From Gordionus sp. m RMFG-2023 (Eukaryota > Nematomorpha > Gordioida > Chordodea > Parachordodidae), in assembly GCF_954871325.1 (NCBI RefSeq), contig NC_088775.1, positions 33,457,561-33,521,560 of the forward strand: a stretch of DNA of 64,000 nucleotides, given 5' to 3'. The first letter of the stretch is position 1. Every line of letters begins with the position of its first letter. Of this stretch, positions 1 to 15,100 are shown piece after piece. A program made the translations under genes and the position numbers. The notes under the pieces were generated by a model, which worked only from the letters and a program-made list of their open reading frames with translations, did not search any database and was not told the DNA's origin.

Positions 1-69
1 AAAAAGATAAAGAAATAAAGATATAAAGATATAAAACCTTTTATACTTGTATAATATATATCACTTTAG

Positions 70-174
70 CACAAAGGCCAACGTGCCAAGATAAGGGTCT
101 ACAATGGCGAGGACGTTGACACCATGTTTATCGATAAAAGAGGGAACCCCGCTAAAACTATGGGCGAATACCTG
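70..174 (+). CDS. ABHD16A: ABHD16A exon a (first exon in window)
   Basis: It follows the acceptor CACTTTAG and ends at the donor GTACGT. It holds 35 whole codons, phase 0 at both ends. The peptide contains DVDTMFIDKRG, matching the family stretch EIDTMFVDRRG just before the hydrolase core. The exon is more GC-rich than the flanking DNA. The phase-0 start implies at least one more exon upstream, outside the window. Confidence 0.9.
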
Positions 175-3100
175 GTACGTCACCATTCCCTAAATCTCTT
201 TTTTCCCATTACGAAAAAATTATTGAGTGGTTAATTATGGAATCATATGCTCCAAAAAGAGGAACTCTGTGAGAAATCGAAAGATTCAAACTTTAAAACT
301 GGGCTGAAAAGATTAATTGAGACAGCACTTGTGATTGATTATTTAAAATGTTATTTCTAGAATTTAGTGAGCCGGTAATATTCGTGTAAGGAGAATAGAA
401 CCTACAATACTTGGAGAGTTGACAACCATCACTGATGTCAACCCATCCGATTTTTAATATTAATATTATAGGAAAATGTCTAAGGGAATAGAAAAAAATA
501 TTCATTATTAACATATCATTAACAATTCTATCCGCCATCTTCACAATAATAGCGAATTCATTTTTAACGCTATCGAATGATAATCGATATTCTTAAAAAT
601 ATGAATGATCGCGGACCGATTTGATATTTTAAAAAAATTCGGTGCGTCCCTAATTATAGGCTACTTTAGTCCATTAGCTTAAAATCTGTTCAAAAACTGA
701 AAAAAAGTTAACCCTACCTCATAAGAACATGATTATTTAAAAAATTTATAATTTCTTAAATATTAATTGCATATTTTTTAGATAGTACTTTTTGCAAATT
801 TTTTTTTATTTCCCTTTTAAATTTGAATAGATATTTTGTGGTGTATGTATAATTCCTACTCTTACTCTTTTCATGAACTTTTTAGGTGTAAAAGAAAGAA
901 TCGCATTCTAAAAAGAACGAAAAAAAACACTGTTATACGAATTTTTTAGTTTTATGATTTCTTAAAAATATATAGATGATAGTATGCGAAGGGAACGCGA
1001 GCTACTACGAAGTCGGATGCTTGCACTCTTTCCTCGATACCGGGTTATCTCTTTTGAGCTGGAACCACCCTGGATTTGGAGCTAGCACTGTAAATTCTTA
1101 TATTTTATTTTTACATTTTTCATTGACAATAAAGGAGAAAATTGGGAATTATATTATTGCGCATATATTGACAATTCGAATTGGTATCAGATTAACTTTG
1201 ACCACTATTATTTAACTTAATTTTTTCCCCCAAAAAATAAACCAGCTTGTGAATTCGGTCAAATCTTTTAAATTTCTGGGCTCTCAAAAGAGTCCTGTTT
1301 CTTACTTTCACTTGCGGTTGGGAATTTCGGCTAAAACACGATCATGCCTGATTTGCAATTAATATACAATTTATCACATAAGGTGAATTTATTATGTGCT
1401 AAAAAAATAGAATGTTGGATATAGAAATAATAATCCTAAATATATATTAATGTTTGTAACAATGATAGAGTTAAACAAGTTCTGCTTTCTAAATTAAGGA
1501 ATAAGGATTATCGCCTTTATCCCATTCCTTTGGTAGAAGTAAAATTTATGTGATTTTAAGATTTTAAGATTTTGGAATTTGCTGTCAAAATTTTATATGG
1601 ATTTTATTCGAGGAATTTTCTTATCACCGTGGGCATATGACAATTGTCTCAAATTCAGAGTTGTTAAACGCTACTTTTAAAAGTAGCGCGCTACCGCTAT
1701 CGCTATTTGTTAAAAAAAGTAGCGCGCTACCGCTATCGCTATTTGTCAAAAAAGTAGCTCGCTATTAGCTACTATTTTTTAAAAGTAGCTTTAGCTACCT
1801 TTTAAGCTACTTTTTATAAATAAAAAAAATTTACAAACAAATTTTTTATTTTTTGCTTATACGTTATTGTATAGTAAATATATATAAAATCAACATTTAT
1901 AAATATTAAAATATAGTTAGTTTTGATTATAAAAATGTAATAAAAATAAATATTTATGGTAATTTGTTACATTTTAATAATAAAATCATTTCAATAATTA
2001 TCATCCCCAAGTCTAGAGCGACGATCAGAAAGTATAAGTTTTGCCTTACAAAATAATCTCTCGACACTAGCACTTGAGGTTAAGGGCGTATTTAATCTTT
2101 TATACATATTTTTAATATAAGATAGATTATCAATAATTTTATTTGCAAATACATCGTAATCATTTTGAGGGCCAATGCCACAGATCTTCTTTTTAAAGTC
2201 CTAGGGTCTAGCCAATGGTCTGTGATTCCCAAATAAGCTCAAAAATATTTAATCAGATCTATTTATAAATATAAATAAGTTTTTACCTTCTGTTATGTGT
2301 CTAACTATCTTCCGTGGTACATATATATGATATCTCTGATAACTCTACTATTAGAGCATCTTTCATAATTTTAAAGTTATCTGCTATTTTATTCATTAGT
2401 ATCTGGCGGCATAAAATTGTTGTACCAGGGGATAGAGTTTCATGATAAATGATGGATTATCAACAAAGGACATTGGTTGAACTGTATAAATTATAAATTA
2501 TAAAATCAACAATAATTTTATCAGCCAATTTCTGAGAAATATTGTCATTTGCATTATTAATTAATTTGGTTTGAATTGAATTATTCTTTTTGGATGTAGA
2601 GTCGCCTATGCCAAAATTATTTAGATGTTTCTCCATTTCCTTAAAACTCATGATCAGTCTTATAAAATAAATATTATTAAAATGTAAAAATGACAATTTA
2701 CCTTTAGGTGTTTTTTGAGGGTATAGCTACTGGATTGATTTGAGGAAATATTTTTTTTTACATTTTAAACAAATAAATTTGAAAACAGTTTTGGTTATAT
2801 ATTTTTTTAAAAAATTTTCAAATCTAAGGAATGGGAAATTTGTATTATAGCTATTAAGAACATTTTCTTCTCTGGTATCTTTCATTTCATTAATATCATT
2901 GTCTGAATCACTTTAAGCGATTTGGATATCCATAGGCGATGACATTTTAAATTATTAACACGTGATTTAGGTTTATAATACAAATGAAAATATAAATTAC
3001 AAATTGAAGATATATTTCAATTTCTAAATTAAATTATAAATCATAAAAATTATAATTAGTTATGATATTATATATAAATTTTCATGTTTATACTTTCCTT

Positions 3101-6100
3101 CATTATTATTTTTAAAAGTAGCGGCTACTTAGCTACTTTCAAAAAAAGTAGCTCGCTAAAAAATTAAATAATTACAAAAAAAGTAGTCGCTATTAACTAT
3201 AGCTACCAAAAAAGTTAGCACTAACAACTCTGCTCAAATTGTTCAAAATAGGATTATTTACAATGTAATTTTGGATGGAGACATTTTCTATTTATTATGA
3301 TTGAAATTACATTTCTTCTAAATAATAAATTATACTTAAAGGCAATTCTGAAATTTTGCATTAAATTATTTGTCATTGTTTCATTACATTTGGATAAAGT
3401 GGGATTGACACTTTACATGGACTATACACTCCTTAAACTACTGATGAAATACTACCCTAAAGCTCGAAATATGTCATAATTACAATTTTTTTACCGCCAG
3501 AAAATATAATTATATTTACTAAAGATAAACAATGCGAAAAGCACGCCTATTGGTTCAAAAATGTAGCCTGTTTATGGAAAATTCGGAAAATATAAATGAT
3601 TTCGCTAACTTATTAATTTGTAGGATGATTGCATGTTGTTTCTGCACTCCTATTTTGCTTTCTAACTTTGATGAAAAATTAAAACTTATTAAAAGTTAGA
3701 TATGAAATACGATGGCTCAAACAAGATTAAGTGTTATTTCACCCCTTATTGATATAGATAAATCTTCAGCTTTGTCAATTAATTTAGATGGTTTTGGTTC
3801 TACTTTTTATTATGGTATCTACACTACTAGATGAAACTTAATATAATAATAATGAATATTTAATTATTTAGTATTCGTTTTCTAATAATAAAAATTCCTC
3901 CTTTTGTAAACTATTGAATTAATGATTTCGAATATTTATAAATACGAAGCTTTTATTGATAATTTAACATAAGTAAATAATATTTTGGGAAAAATAAATG
4001 AAAAATACGTTAATTATACATGTATAAGAATTAAAAATGTAAATATGTTAAATAAACCCAACTTTCTACATCAGGAAGCTTCTTTAGTTTATTCTCCAAA
4101 TTTTTCTGAAATACGGGACAAATAAAACACTGTTAGCTTTCCTTTTAAACGAATCTATTCTCGGTGGGCAGGGTTGCCAGACTTTCGATGTTGGCGTAAA
4201 CCTCCAGATTTTTTTTATCCGTGATCTCGCTAAAATACCTCTGCTATTATTAATTTTAATAAAGTAAAATGCAACATTGCAATATCTAAATATCTGGAAT
4301 TCCACTTATTTATATATTAGAAAAGATAAAAAAAAATAGTTCAAATGCAATTTGTAAAATATGCAATACAAAATTTAATATCAGCTATGGGTCCACGATG
4401 TAAAAAATATGCAACATTCGACCTAGTTATTAGTAGGGGCAACCTTAAATAACGTGGTTAAAAAATTTCTATTCAAAATTTTGTTACAGTGGAAATGTTT
4501 TCAATAATGCATAAATTAGCTACAACTTTAAAACCCCAAGTTATTAATAAATTTTATGGCTTGGTTATAAGACTAGTTCTTATAATATGAGGACCATGAT
4601 AAAATCGCTCATTTCAATTCAAAGAAGCGAATAAATTTATTATAACAATCATTTCTATTTTTTAAAAAATACGAAATGATACTTTATATAAATTCAAATT
4701 TGAGAAATATCAATTTTGATATCGAATTAGATTAATTATTTCAGGATTATTGCCTTAACCATTCATCGAACAAAATGATAATATATCAAATTAAGTTCAC
4801 GATAAGGGTACTTTTTTCAAAGAACTATTTTTGAAAAATATGTAGAAGAGACCGGGGATCTTATGAGCCCGAGTTTCTTGTTAGCCTTAGGGCTTTCCTA
4901 GAGTTTTAATATAATATCCAAATAATATATAATTACATTATGCATGTGTGGCTTTAATTATTTTATATCGGGTCACATATAAAATTTTTATAATACAATA
5001 TATGATTCATACCGTCAAAAACTAACTTTTTTAAATGTTGCAATTTATCAAAAATAGGTTTAATTATCCAATAACTATCTTATATCAAAAATTAAACCCT
5101 ATTCTATATAAAATTATTCTTTATTTGGAAAAAAATATGTTTAAACTACCATAAAATTAAATTTTTCTTACCATTTTTAAATTTACTTTTGCTTTTGAAT
5201 ATGGTGAGAAATTATATTAGAAAAACGAAACAACTAAAAATGAGAAAATCATGAATATATTTAATGAAAATCCGTTCTTGCTAACCGTTATGGAGAAAAC
5301 AAACCTAAGTTAGGCAACAGTAGAAAGATATAGATCAAGATTAATGAAACAACAAGATTTTAAAATGTCTACATTGAGACAAGTATTCAAGAAAGAGCAA
5401 GAAACTATATTCTGCAATTATCTAATAAATGCATCAAAAATGTTTATGGGTCTTTATCCCAAAAATTTTTATTAAATATACATATGTTTATCTATATTTT
5501 AATTTTTAGATTCTAGAATTGCCTACCAACTTGCATGTAATTATTTAATTAAAGTTTCTGAATCCTGGGAAATTAGAAAATTTGCAGGAGAAGATTGGTT
5601 AACAGGATTTCTCAAAAGAAATCCTCTGATATTAATATCCTGAAGCCCAAGTATAGTAAGAGCCACGATAAAAAGAATGTGGAAGAATTCTTTATTAATT
5701 TAAAACAAGTGTGAAGCCCAAATATAGTAATAGCCACGATAAAAAGAATGTGGAAGAATTCTTTATAAACAAGTGATTGATGAATATGGATTTTCAGCAT
5801 CTGATGTATATAACATGAATGAAACAGTTAAATTATTTACATTCAGCTTAAATTATCTTGCTTAATTTTCATAAAAATATGTTATGACTTAAATATATTC
5901 TTTTATAATATAAATTATGTTAAAAAGTATAACTACCTTAAATATATAATTACATTTTATCTTGATAATCAAATTATTGCTTTATTTTCATATAAATATA
6001 TTAGGCCCTACAATTGTACAAAAGCCACCTAAAGGGTAGCTGTGATGGGTGAGCGTTAGGTTGGATCAGTTTACCTCAGGTGAAAGAGAAACATTAATGA

Positions 6101-9100
6101 TACTTGCAATAGCAGCAAATGCACTAGGATTCAATATCACTCATGTTTATATCCCCAAAAAAGTATTATAACCATTACCTCAAAGATAGACCTATAGATT
6201 CAATTGGGATATCAATTGGCTCCGGTTATATTAGAAGATGATTTTATATATTTTACAAGGTAACAAGCCTACCAAAGAAACCAAAGAAACCAAAATTTTA
6301 ATGATATTAGAATCATATTTCTCGCCAGTCTTTAAGTTCAATAAAATTTTGTATTATCAATAATATAATTCTATCAGCCTTACCACCACATTGCACTAAT
6401 AAGTTGCAACCACTAGATAAAATGTTTGAATCTTTAAAAAAATATTATAATTCATCAATTGATGCCTGGATGAGAAATAAATCTATTAGCTACTCAGTTT
6501 CGATCTCGGGTTGGAAAATCATAGTGGATTCCAGCCAAAGTAATAAAACAGATGCGTCCTATATCATGTCTAGTGAAAAGAGAAAATGGAGGAGACATTC
6601 AGATCGCTTAAAAACCAGAGTAGATAATAACTTAAATTATTATTACTGAACAAACAAAACAAATATGGACAATAAGGAAACCCTAATAGTCCCGACGACA
6701 GCTGTACTTCGACAGCAAACCCTTCGTTCTCTTCTATTCTTCCAATTTTTTTTACCTGTTTATTTTATTTTATTTTTTTATTTTTTCAGTAGATAGTAAT
6801 TTGGTAACATTGTTTTTTAAACCTACCACAAATCTATCTCTGAACATAATATTTACCTCCACTTTTGTTTTGTCTTACAAATCAACTAATATTTATTTAA
6901 GAAAAATCTATCATCTATATATATAAAATAAATAAAAGGAAATGATAAAAAATAACTTATATATTACAAAATGGTAGCAAAAATTTATATTATTTAGAAA
7001 AGTAATATTAGAATATTCAATTAACAATACTATAAAATTAGAATATAACAGACCTTGACACCTTTTACCAATAGGAAAGTGCATTTAATATGCTATATTT
7101 TACTCACTATTATAATAGGGTGAGCCATTTCCCCAAACGGAGTTGACATTCATTGACGGAGTCGTTAAATACGCCTTGAATGTTTTGAAGTTTCAAGAGT
7201 CCAAACTTATATTTTATTCCTGGTCAATCGGATGCTTCAGCGCCTCTTGGGCCTCCATGCGTTACCACGGGAACAAAGCCCTAGTTTGTGCAACTATTTA
7301 AATATATATTATTTTTTTTAACTTATCTGTCTTTTTTTAAAGTAATTCATTTTAACCTTAAGAGTTATTTATTTTTTGACTAAAATCGACGATTATAGTA
7401 TATCCTGTTCACTCCTCACTACATATACTACATGGGAAATTTTATAGTCAAAATAATTGGTATCTTTATTTTAAATTGTTTTCTATATATAGTATTTTAT
7501 AATTATTTAATTTAACTTCTAATATTATGCAATTATATTGACCTCAATAATATAATATTAAATGTAGGAAAGTTATAATATTACAAATATAATATTCAAA
7601 TTATAACCTTTTAAAAATAAAAGATATTAAAATATAACATATCTTATTTCCCACCAAATTCAAGTTCATCTATTAATTTTTTTTGGCTTTCGTTCCCTCG
7701 TTGGATATCGGGTTTGAATTCCATCTTGACTTGGTTCCATTGTTTCTACTTCTCCTAACTTTATATTGTCTTCTGTTATTATTGATTTGGGTTCAACTAG
7801 TTCTTCCCTTATTCGTAGTTGGTCGGCATGTTTTCCTACGATTTTTTCGGTTTCTTCTTCCCTTTTCCAGGGTTTTCCCCTGGTATACAGTAACCCCTAG
7901 TATATTATTTCTGCGATGTTTTTGACATCCAATACAGCTAACTAGTTTTTCGATATCTTTATCTAATTGTTCCCACTATATATAATGTCTCGTAATGAAT
8001 TTCATTGATGTAAAACCCGGATGTCCCGTATGCAATATATGTAAAACTCTTTTTTGAAGTGAGTACGGAATGATTTATCTACCATTCCAAAAAAATACCA
8101 TCATCATTTTCTATTTCATCCATACATGTTCTAAAAGTTTGTATTCTGGTGCTTGATTTTGTATATTTGTACCATTTATTAATATTTTTACTCTTCTTAA
8201 AATTGGATCTTTTGCGGTTTCATCTTGATAGAGTTAATGTGTCATAAGTAAGATTTCTTATATATTTCTGTTTTATTTTCGCTTGTTATTCTATCATCAT
8301 TTTTCTCTATTGGGTTTCGCGATAAAGCATATGCAATTTATTAGCGCCATTCTTGTACATTATAGCATAATCATATTAGTTTATAAGCCCAACGTAATAA
8401 TCTTTGGTTTGTTAATGAGCTTAAATCTCAGTTGTTACCATATATCTTTATTAAAGGTTTGTCGTCAGTTCGTATTTTAAATTTTCGTCCATACAAATAG
8501 TTATGAAATTTTTCTACGCCATTTATTATTGCTTTTGCTTCTTTGTCTATTGTAGAATAATTCTTTTCAGCGTTTTGTAAAGTTCTTGAGGTGTAAGCTA
8601 TTGGAAATTTGTTACCATTATCATATTTTTGCATGAGTAAAGCTCCAAAGATGCATCTGTTTCTAGTATTAACTCGAGGTCCAGTTTATAAAATTGTATA
8701 GTATTTTGTTCTGTTACTATTCCTTTTGCTTTTTCAAATAATGTATCATCTTTTTTAGTCCAATTCCATTTAACATTTTTACTAGTTTTATTGTGTAATT
8801 CGGCGATGATTCCATGTAAGTTTGGTATGAACCGTGTATAATAGTTTAATATACTTAAAAATGATTTTATGTCATGTCTATCTTTTGGAGTTGGATATTT
8901 TTGCATTGCTATTATTTTATTTTTATCTGGGTGTATTCCATTTTGATCTATTATGTATCCTAAATATGATATTTTTTCATTCATAAAATTTATTTTGCTT
9001 GTTTTGGCTTTTAATCCCGTATTTTGTAATTTTTTGAGGACCTGTTTTATATTCACTACATGTTCTGTATCATTTTTTAATGTGATTATAACATCGTCTA

Positions 9101-12100
9101 AATAAACTGCTGTATTTTTACAGTCAGCCAGTAAATCGTCCATATATCGATGAGATACTATTGGTGCTGTAGCTATACCAAAAGGTAATCGTAAATAGCG
9201 AGAATATTACATTTGATGTTACCATTGTTAATAATTCTTGCGATTCTTCGTTAATGCTCATTTGTAGATATGCGTCTTTGAGATCTAATGTTGTATATTT
9301 ATTTCCATTAGCGATCTTTGCGATTAATTCTTCAAACGTTGGTAGAATATGATAGTCTTTTAGTAAAAATTTATTCAATGTTACTTTGAAATCATCACAT
9401 AATCGTAGTTCACCTGAAGTTTTACGTACCACTACCATTGGAGTACTGCGGGTTACTCTTGTTGTTGATGGATCTATTTTCTTTATTATGTTATTTTCTT
9501 CCAAACGTTTCAGTTCATTTTCAATTTCTACTTTTAAAGGTAACTGTATTCTTCTATTGTATTTTCTTCCAATTGTAGTTTTACTGGTTCGACATTTTAT
9601 ATTAATCCTAATTTATTATAAAACACTGGAGCGAATTCTTTATATAGTTTGTCAATATTCACATTATCATTATTATTATATTTATTGTTGATCATATTGA
9701 TTTTTATATTTGTTGGTAACGATAGATCAAATTCTATAGTCCATGGAAATCCAAATAGTGCTGCATCATTTGTTTTTGTAACTAATAACGGAATCCATTT
9801 TATTTTATCATCTAATTGCACTATTACATAAGCTTCGCCCATAATTTTTATTGAATTGTTTCTATATATAGTTGGAGCTCTAGCCATTCTAAGTTTTGGC
9901 CTCCCAATTTTATTCCATATTATTGCATTAATGATGATGGTTACTGCTGAACCAGTATCATATTAAGAAATCATCATCGTCGTTACTATTGTAATTTGTA
10001 AGTAAACCTTTCCTCTAGTTTTACAATACACGGCAAAGTTGTTTGATTTCTTACATTGATTGCACGTTTTTCCCTATACTGCACAATTTCGAATAGTATG
10101 AAAACGATTACAAAAATAGCACGCTTTTCTTGAATTATTATTATTTGTGTGATAGTTATTCCTTGCATTGGTTTTCTTTTTACATATGTTTTGTTATCAT
10201 TTTGATAGTGTCGATTATCATTATACTGTCGATTATTTTTATCATTTTGATTTAGTCGTTTATTATTATCATTATATTTGGTCGTCTCTTTGATTTTATA
10301 AATCATTTTAGTAGTTTTATTTATTTTTAAGTCGGCTCGTTCCATCGCTAAAGTCATTTCTATTTTTAAGCTTAATGGTTGGTCTTCGTCTTTAGTATCT
10401 GAGTATCTTAAACGTAATTCTTTATCTGGTTGTGACATCTTTAGTCCAGCGATTAATTGACGAATTCTTAGTTCTACATTATCTTCAAAGTTGCATCTTC
10501 GGGCTAATTCCTTTATTGTTTTTTAAATAACTCAATACGGATTCTGTAAGTCCGCGATATCTAATGTAATCAATTCTAGATGCCAGAACAGTTCTTTCAT
10601 CTTTATAAAGTTGTTTTGCAATTTTGTATAGATCTGCCCATACCACATCATCAATTTTTATTGGAAACAGTAATTTTTTTTATATCAGTTATAATATTTA
10701 TTCCTCCATAAGCTATAAATTATTTTTTCAAAGTGGCGTCAGTTTGAGGAATATTTAACATTCAGCATATATTTGATGTAGTTTATTCTATATAGTCGTC
10801 AATAGGACATTCATCTTTTTTAAATTCATGTAATGTAATCTTATAATTTCTAACAGATCTATTATTTTTATTTAAGAAAACAAAAAAAAGTATACAATTC
10901 TATTTAATATTTAACTTGGCCGAAGACCGCATTTTTTTTTTATTTTATTTGGTCGCTAATTTTATAGTCAAAACAATTGGTATCTTATTTTAAATTGTTT
11001 TCTATATATAGTATTTTATAATTATGTAATTTAACTTCTAATATTTTGCAATTATTGACCTCAATAATATAATATTAAATATAGGAAAGTTATAATATTG
11101 TATTACAAATATAATATTCAAATTATAACCTTTTAAAATATATAGGATATTAAAATATAACAGGAAATACAATGGTTTATCGGTAATACGAATTGAGCTT
11201 ATAGATTTAATTTAAAAAAATTTTGCTTTTGAATTCGAATCAGATTTTAGACGCCGCCTTCGACGATATATTGCCCCTCGCTATCAATCGAATGCCCACA
11301 GCAATAGGTTTATAAATTAAATATACGGGCTAACCCAGATCATAGCTCGAGTTTCGGGGGGGGGGTTTGTCATGTAATGTAAATTAAAATAGTTTTTTAC
11401 ATAATTTTTCCCTTTTTTATACTCTACTTCTATATAAAAATAGATTCGAAAACTCGTTTAAGAATTCATTCAACAAGTGTATGTTGAAAAACAAACATAT
11501 TTTTATGTGCGTAATTTATTTGCGTTCGAAGAACTTGACTCTCCATTCGAATTTGCTCTAATTTCAAATATCCTATATTACTAATTAGCATGCTTGGGGT
11601 GACGATTTACGACATAATTTGAAATTCATAACTGGTGCATAGTACATACAATACAGTCAACCCCCCCCCCCTCATTCTTTAAATCAATTTCAAAATAAAA
11701 TAAATTTAAACGGAGTATATTTATTTTAGTTCATTTTAAAATAAAATTGTTTTATATATTTTATTATTTTTTAAAATTATTTGAGACAGAGAACTTGGTA
11801 ACCTTTACCATCCGAAAATATATCGATCTTAGGACGTTACAATTTTTGATAAAGTAATGATAAATACCTTAACATTTTTATCAATTGCAATCAAAAAAAG
11901 TTATCATAATCTAATTACTTGCACAAGACGATGGTATTCGAGTATTATGTATCTCTTCCTTTATTTAATTAATATTGTTCGTGTTAAATAAAGAAAGTAA
12001 TCTATTTTTTGATTTTTTACATCATGAAATTTATTTTAAACACATTTTACATCTTAAATATTGAATCACAACACCAACCAAAATGCTTAAATAATTAATA

Positions 12101-15100
12101 CCCCCCCCCCTCTTTGATAAATATGGTTTCCTTTTTTTTTTTGCCACGATTTAAGAGTTATTTTAATGATATTTTTTAGAAAAATAGCAAAGTTTTTGAA
12201 GAAAGCTAATGAAAGTGGAGTTTCAGCATAAATATTTTATTTATATTTAGCCGATTGAAAAATGTTACAAACAAAATTTAAAAAATAGATTTATTAGTAT
12301 TGATTACATTTCCTAACTCCAAAAAAATTATAATATAAAACTCTTAATATCATTTAACATTAAACATAATTATATACAGGAATCCATCCAAGAATATAAT
12401 CTTTATCAGGCGCACTCAAGATGAAATAATGAACATGATGTAAGATATAGAGAGGAAAATATTATTAGAGTTTATATAAAAGCTCTAGAGTGATGCTTTA
12501 AAGGTCTCTATTTTATATCCACCTGTTACCAAATAATAGCACTAATATATAAATATTTAATAAATAATTATCCAAAAATTAACACAAATTTATTTATTTA
12601 AATTATTAATCACAATATTTTACGAAAATACAAGATTCCTTTAAACAAACAACGGATTATAAATTTTTTCTAGAATTTTATAAAACATTACATTTGCATA
12701 CTAAATACTTTTATAAACAACTAACTAATTATATTATAATAAATCTTTTCTATACCTTTATATCATGCATACTAAATAATTTTATAAAAGTCATTTTTGT
12801 TCAATTTAATACATCAAAATAACATATTCAAATTTTTCTTTCTCCTTCACTTTCAACACCCCTTCCCTTGGATACCTCCATCTAGGGAGCTCGATTCATC
12901 TCCCCTGGATTCAACACTCTTGGGCACCTCATTCTGTATAGCTGTCTCATTACTGACTTTCATGACTTGATTCGGACAGTATCTCATTAGATGATCCTCA
13001 CCCCTCACAAGCTCAACATTGCCTTGATCTAGGCTGATCATATGGAACCATTCTGTCCTTCGGTCTTACCTTCTTGTCGAACGCGTTTTAAGGAAAAAAG
13101 TGGATATCATTCAGCATCTCTCCATATAGTCTCGTTGCTTCTTCCCTTTCTAATCATAGCCAGTTTCTAGAGATTAGTGATCCATCTATTGTCCGTATTT
13201 CTATACGCACGATAAAATTTCCCTCTCTCGTACACGTAGCTATCTATAAAATTACTATTGCATATAAAGTTAACCCTTCTCTTCGTTTATTCCTCTGTCT
13301 TATAGTCTTTCATTTTGTTTTCAATAAAAACCTCAAACTCTATGATTTTGCTTAACATTTCTTTTTTCAATAAAAACATCAAATCTTGATCCCACAGTTT
13401 TTCATCACATCAAATTTGCTTTCATCCCAAAATTTCGTTTTTCGATAACATCAAATTTTATTTCTTCCCCCCAAAAAAACTTCTAAATCTTGTTTAAATT
13501 ACTTTTTTATTTGTTTCACCTATCTCGGCCATGTACCTCGCTGTCCTATTTCTACCTCCACTTTCTTTCCTCCCTTATTTTACCTTAATACATTCTTCCC
13601 CCATTTAATAGGCCCATCAAATATCATACATCACTACCCAAACAAGACTTCTTATTGGAAACTTCTCAAAATTTATTTGTTCTTTCTTATTACCTTTTTC
13701 TTAGAAAATCTAATTCAGATCTTCTTCCTAAAGATATTTCCGCGATTGTTATATGCTAACAACGATAACCACCATCTCCATATTTTTCTTTTTTTTAACC
13801 AACTCCTAATTATCGCTACCATGCGCTCAGTTTGCCCAATGCTCCTTGGGTAATTTGGTGATGAAAATAAATGTTTAATCTTCCAACTATCACAAAATCT
13901 ACCAAATGCTTTACCTTTAAAAGCTGGATTTCCATATGATACTTAAGTCTTCATTAATCCATATTACATACAAAATCTTTTATCTTATCCAAAGCTACTT
14001 TTGTGGATAACATGCTATCAATCTATCCATTTTGAACCTGCATCTACCATGATAAAATATATTTTCTTCTCTTATTCTAAAAAAATTTACGTGTATTCTT
14101 TTGGATGGAATGTCCATATCTGGCCATTTATCTTCTTTGTTTCTTGCTGGAATATTAGTTCACATGTTACATGTATCGCAGCCCTTAGCTACTTCTTGTA
14201 TCTCGCTATTCATTTTGGGCCACCAAATACATTCTCGTGCTTTATTTTTTATTCTTTCTATGCCTTGATGTACTGCATGCACCGTTGCTAAAATATCTTT
14301 TCATAATAAAACAGGTATAATTAAACGATATCCTTTCATTAGACAATTGTCTTCTATATTTAATTCACTCTTAACGTTTTTGAACGATTTATCTTAGCTT
14401 TTCCATTCTATATCCCCTTTCAAACATGCTTTATTTCTTTATCTTATTTGGATATCTTATCGACTAGCTCAAAAGTTAACGGCTTTTCTCTTGTATTTAC
14501 CTTCAAAGATTTTAGAATGTTATTATTTAATTCATCTTCTGAGAAAAATTGCTCTAAACTACTAATTCTGGGTTCTATTTCTTTTTTTTCTGTTTCCTAA
14601 ACAAACAACCTTGATAAAATATCTGGTAAACAATTTAGTCTACCCGATCTGAACATTTCAAAATCGTAACTACCTACCAATAACCATTTTTCAGCCTGGG
14701 TGAAATCATTAATTCTTTATTGTCCTTTTTGAACAATTCCCTTTATTACATGTCAAGCACGTTACTTCCTTTACTCCATAAACACCTTTTTCATATTAGC
14801 TGCCAGACTATTTTCTATCATTATATCTAATACTTTAATTAATCTCATATTATGCTCTTGTTCTGTTCTACCTGATATCAATACGTCATCTAAATAATAC
14901 ATGATTCCATTTAATCCTTGGAACATAGCCGCCATGGTTCTTTGAGAAATTGGGGCTGATACCTTTAACCCAAAAGGAAATCTGCAGAATGCAAACAAAT
15001 CTCTATGTGTAATAATTGTTAATATCTTACTTGCTTTCCCATTTACCTTAATTTGTAAGTAGGCGTTAGAATAATCTATTTTCGAAAAAATTATTGCTCG

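Noticed and set aside
8283-9831. Plus-strand open frames in 7.6-9.9 kb
   Set aside because: Antisense shadows of the gypsy fossil.
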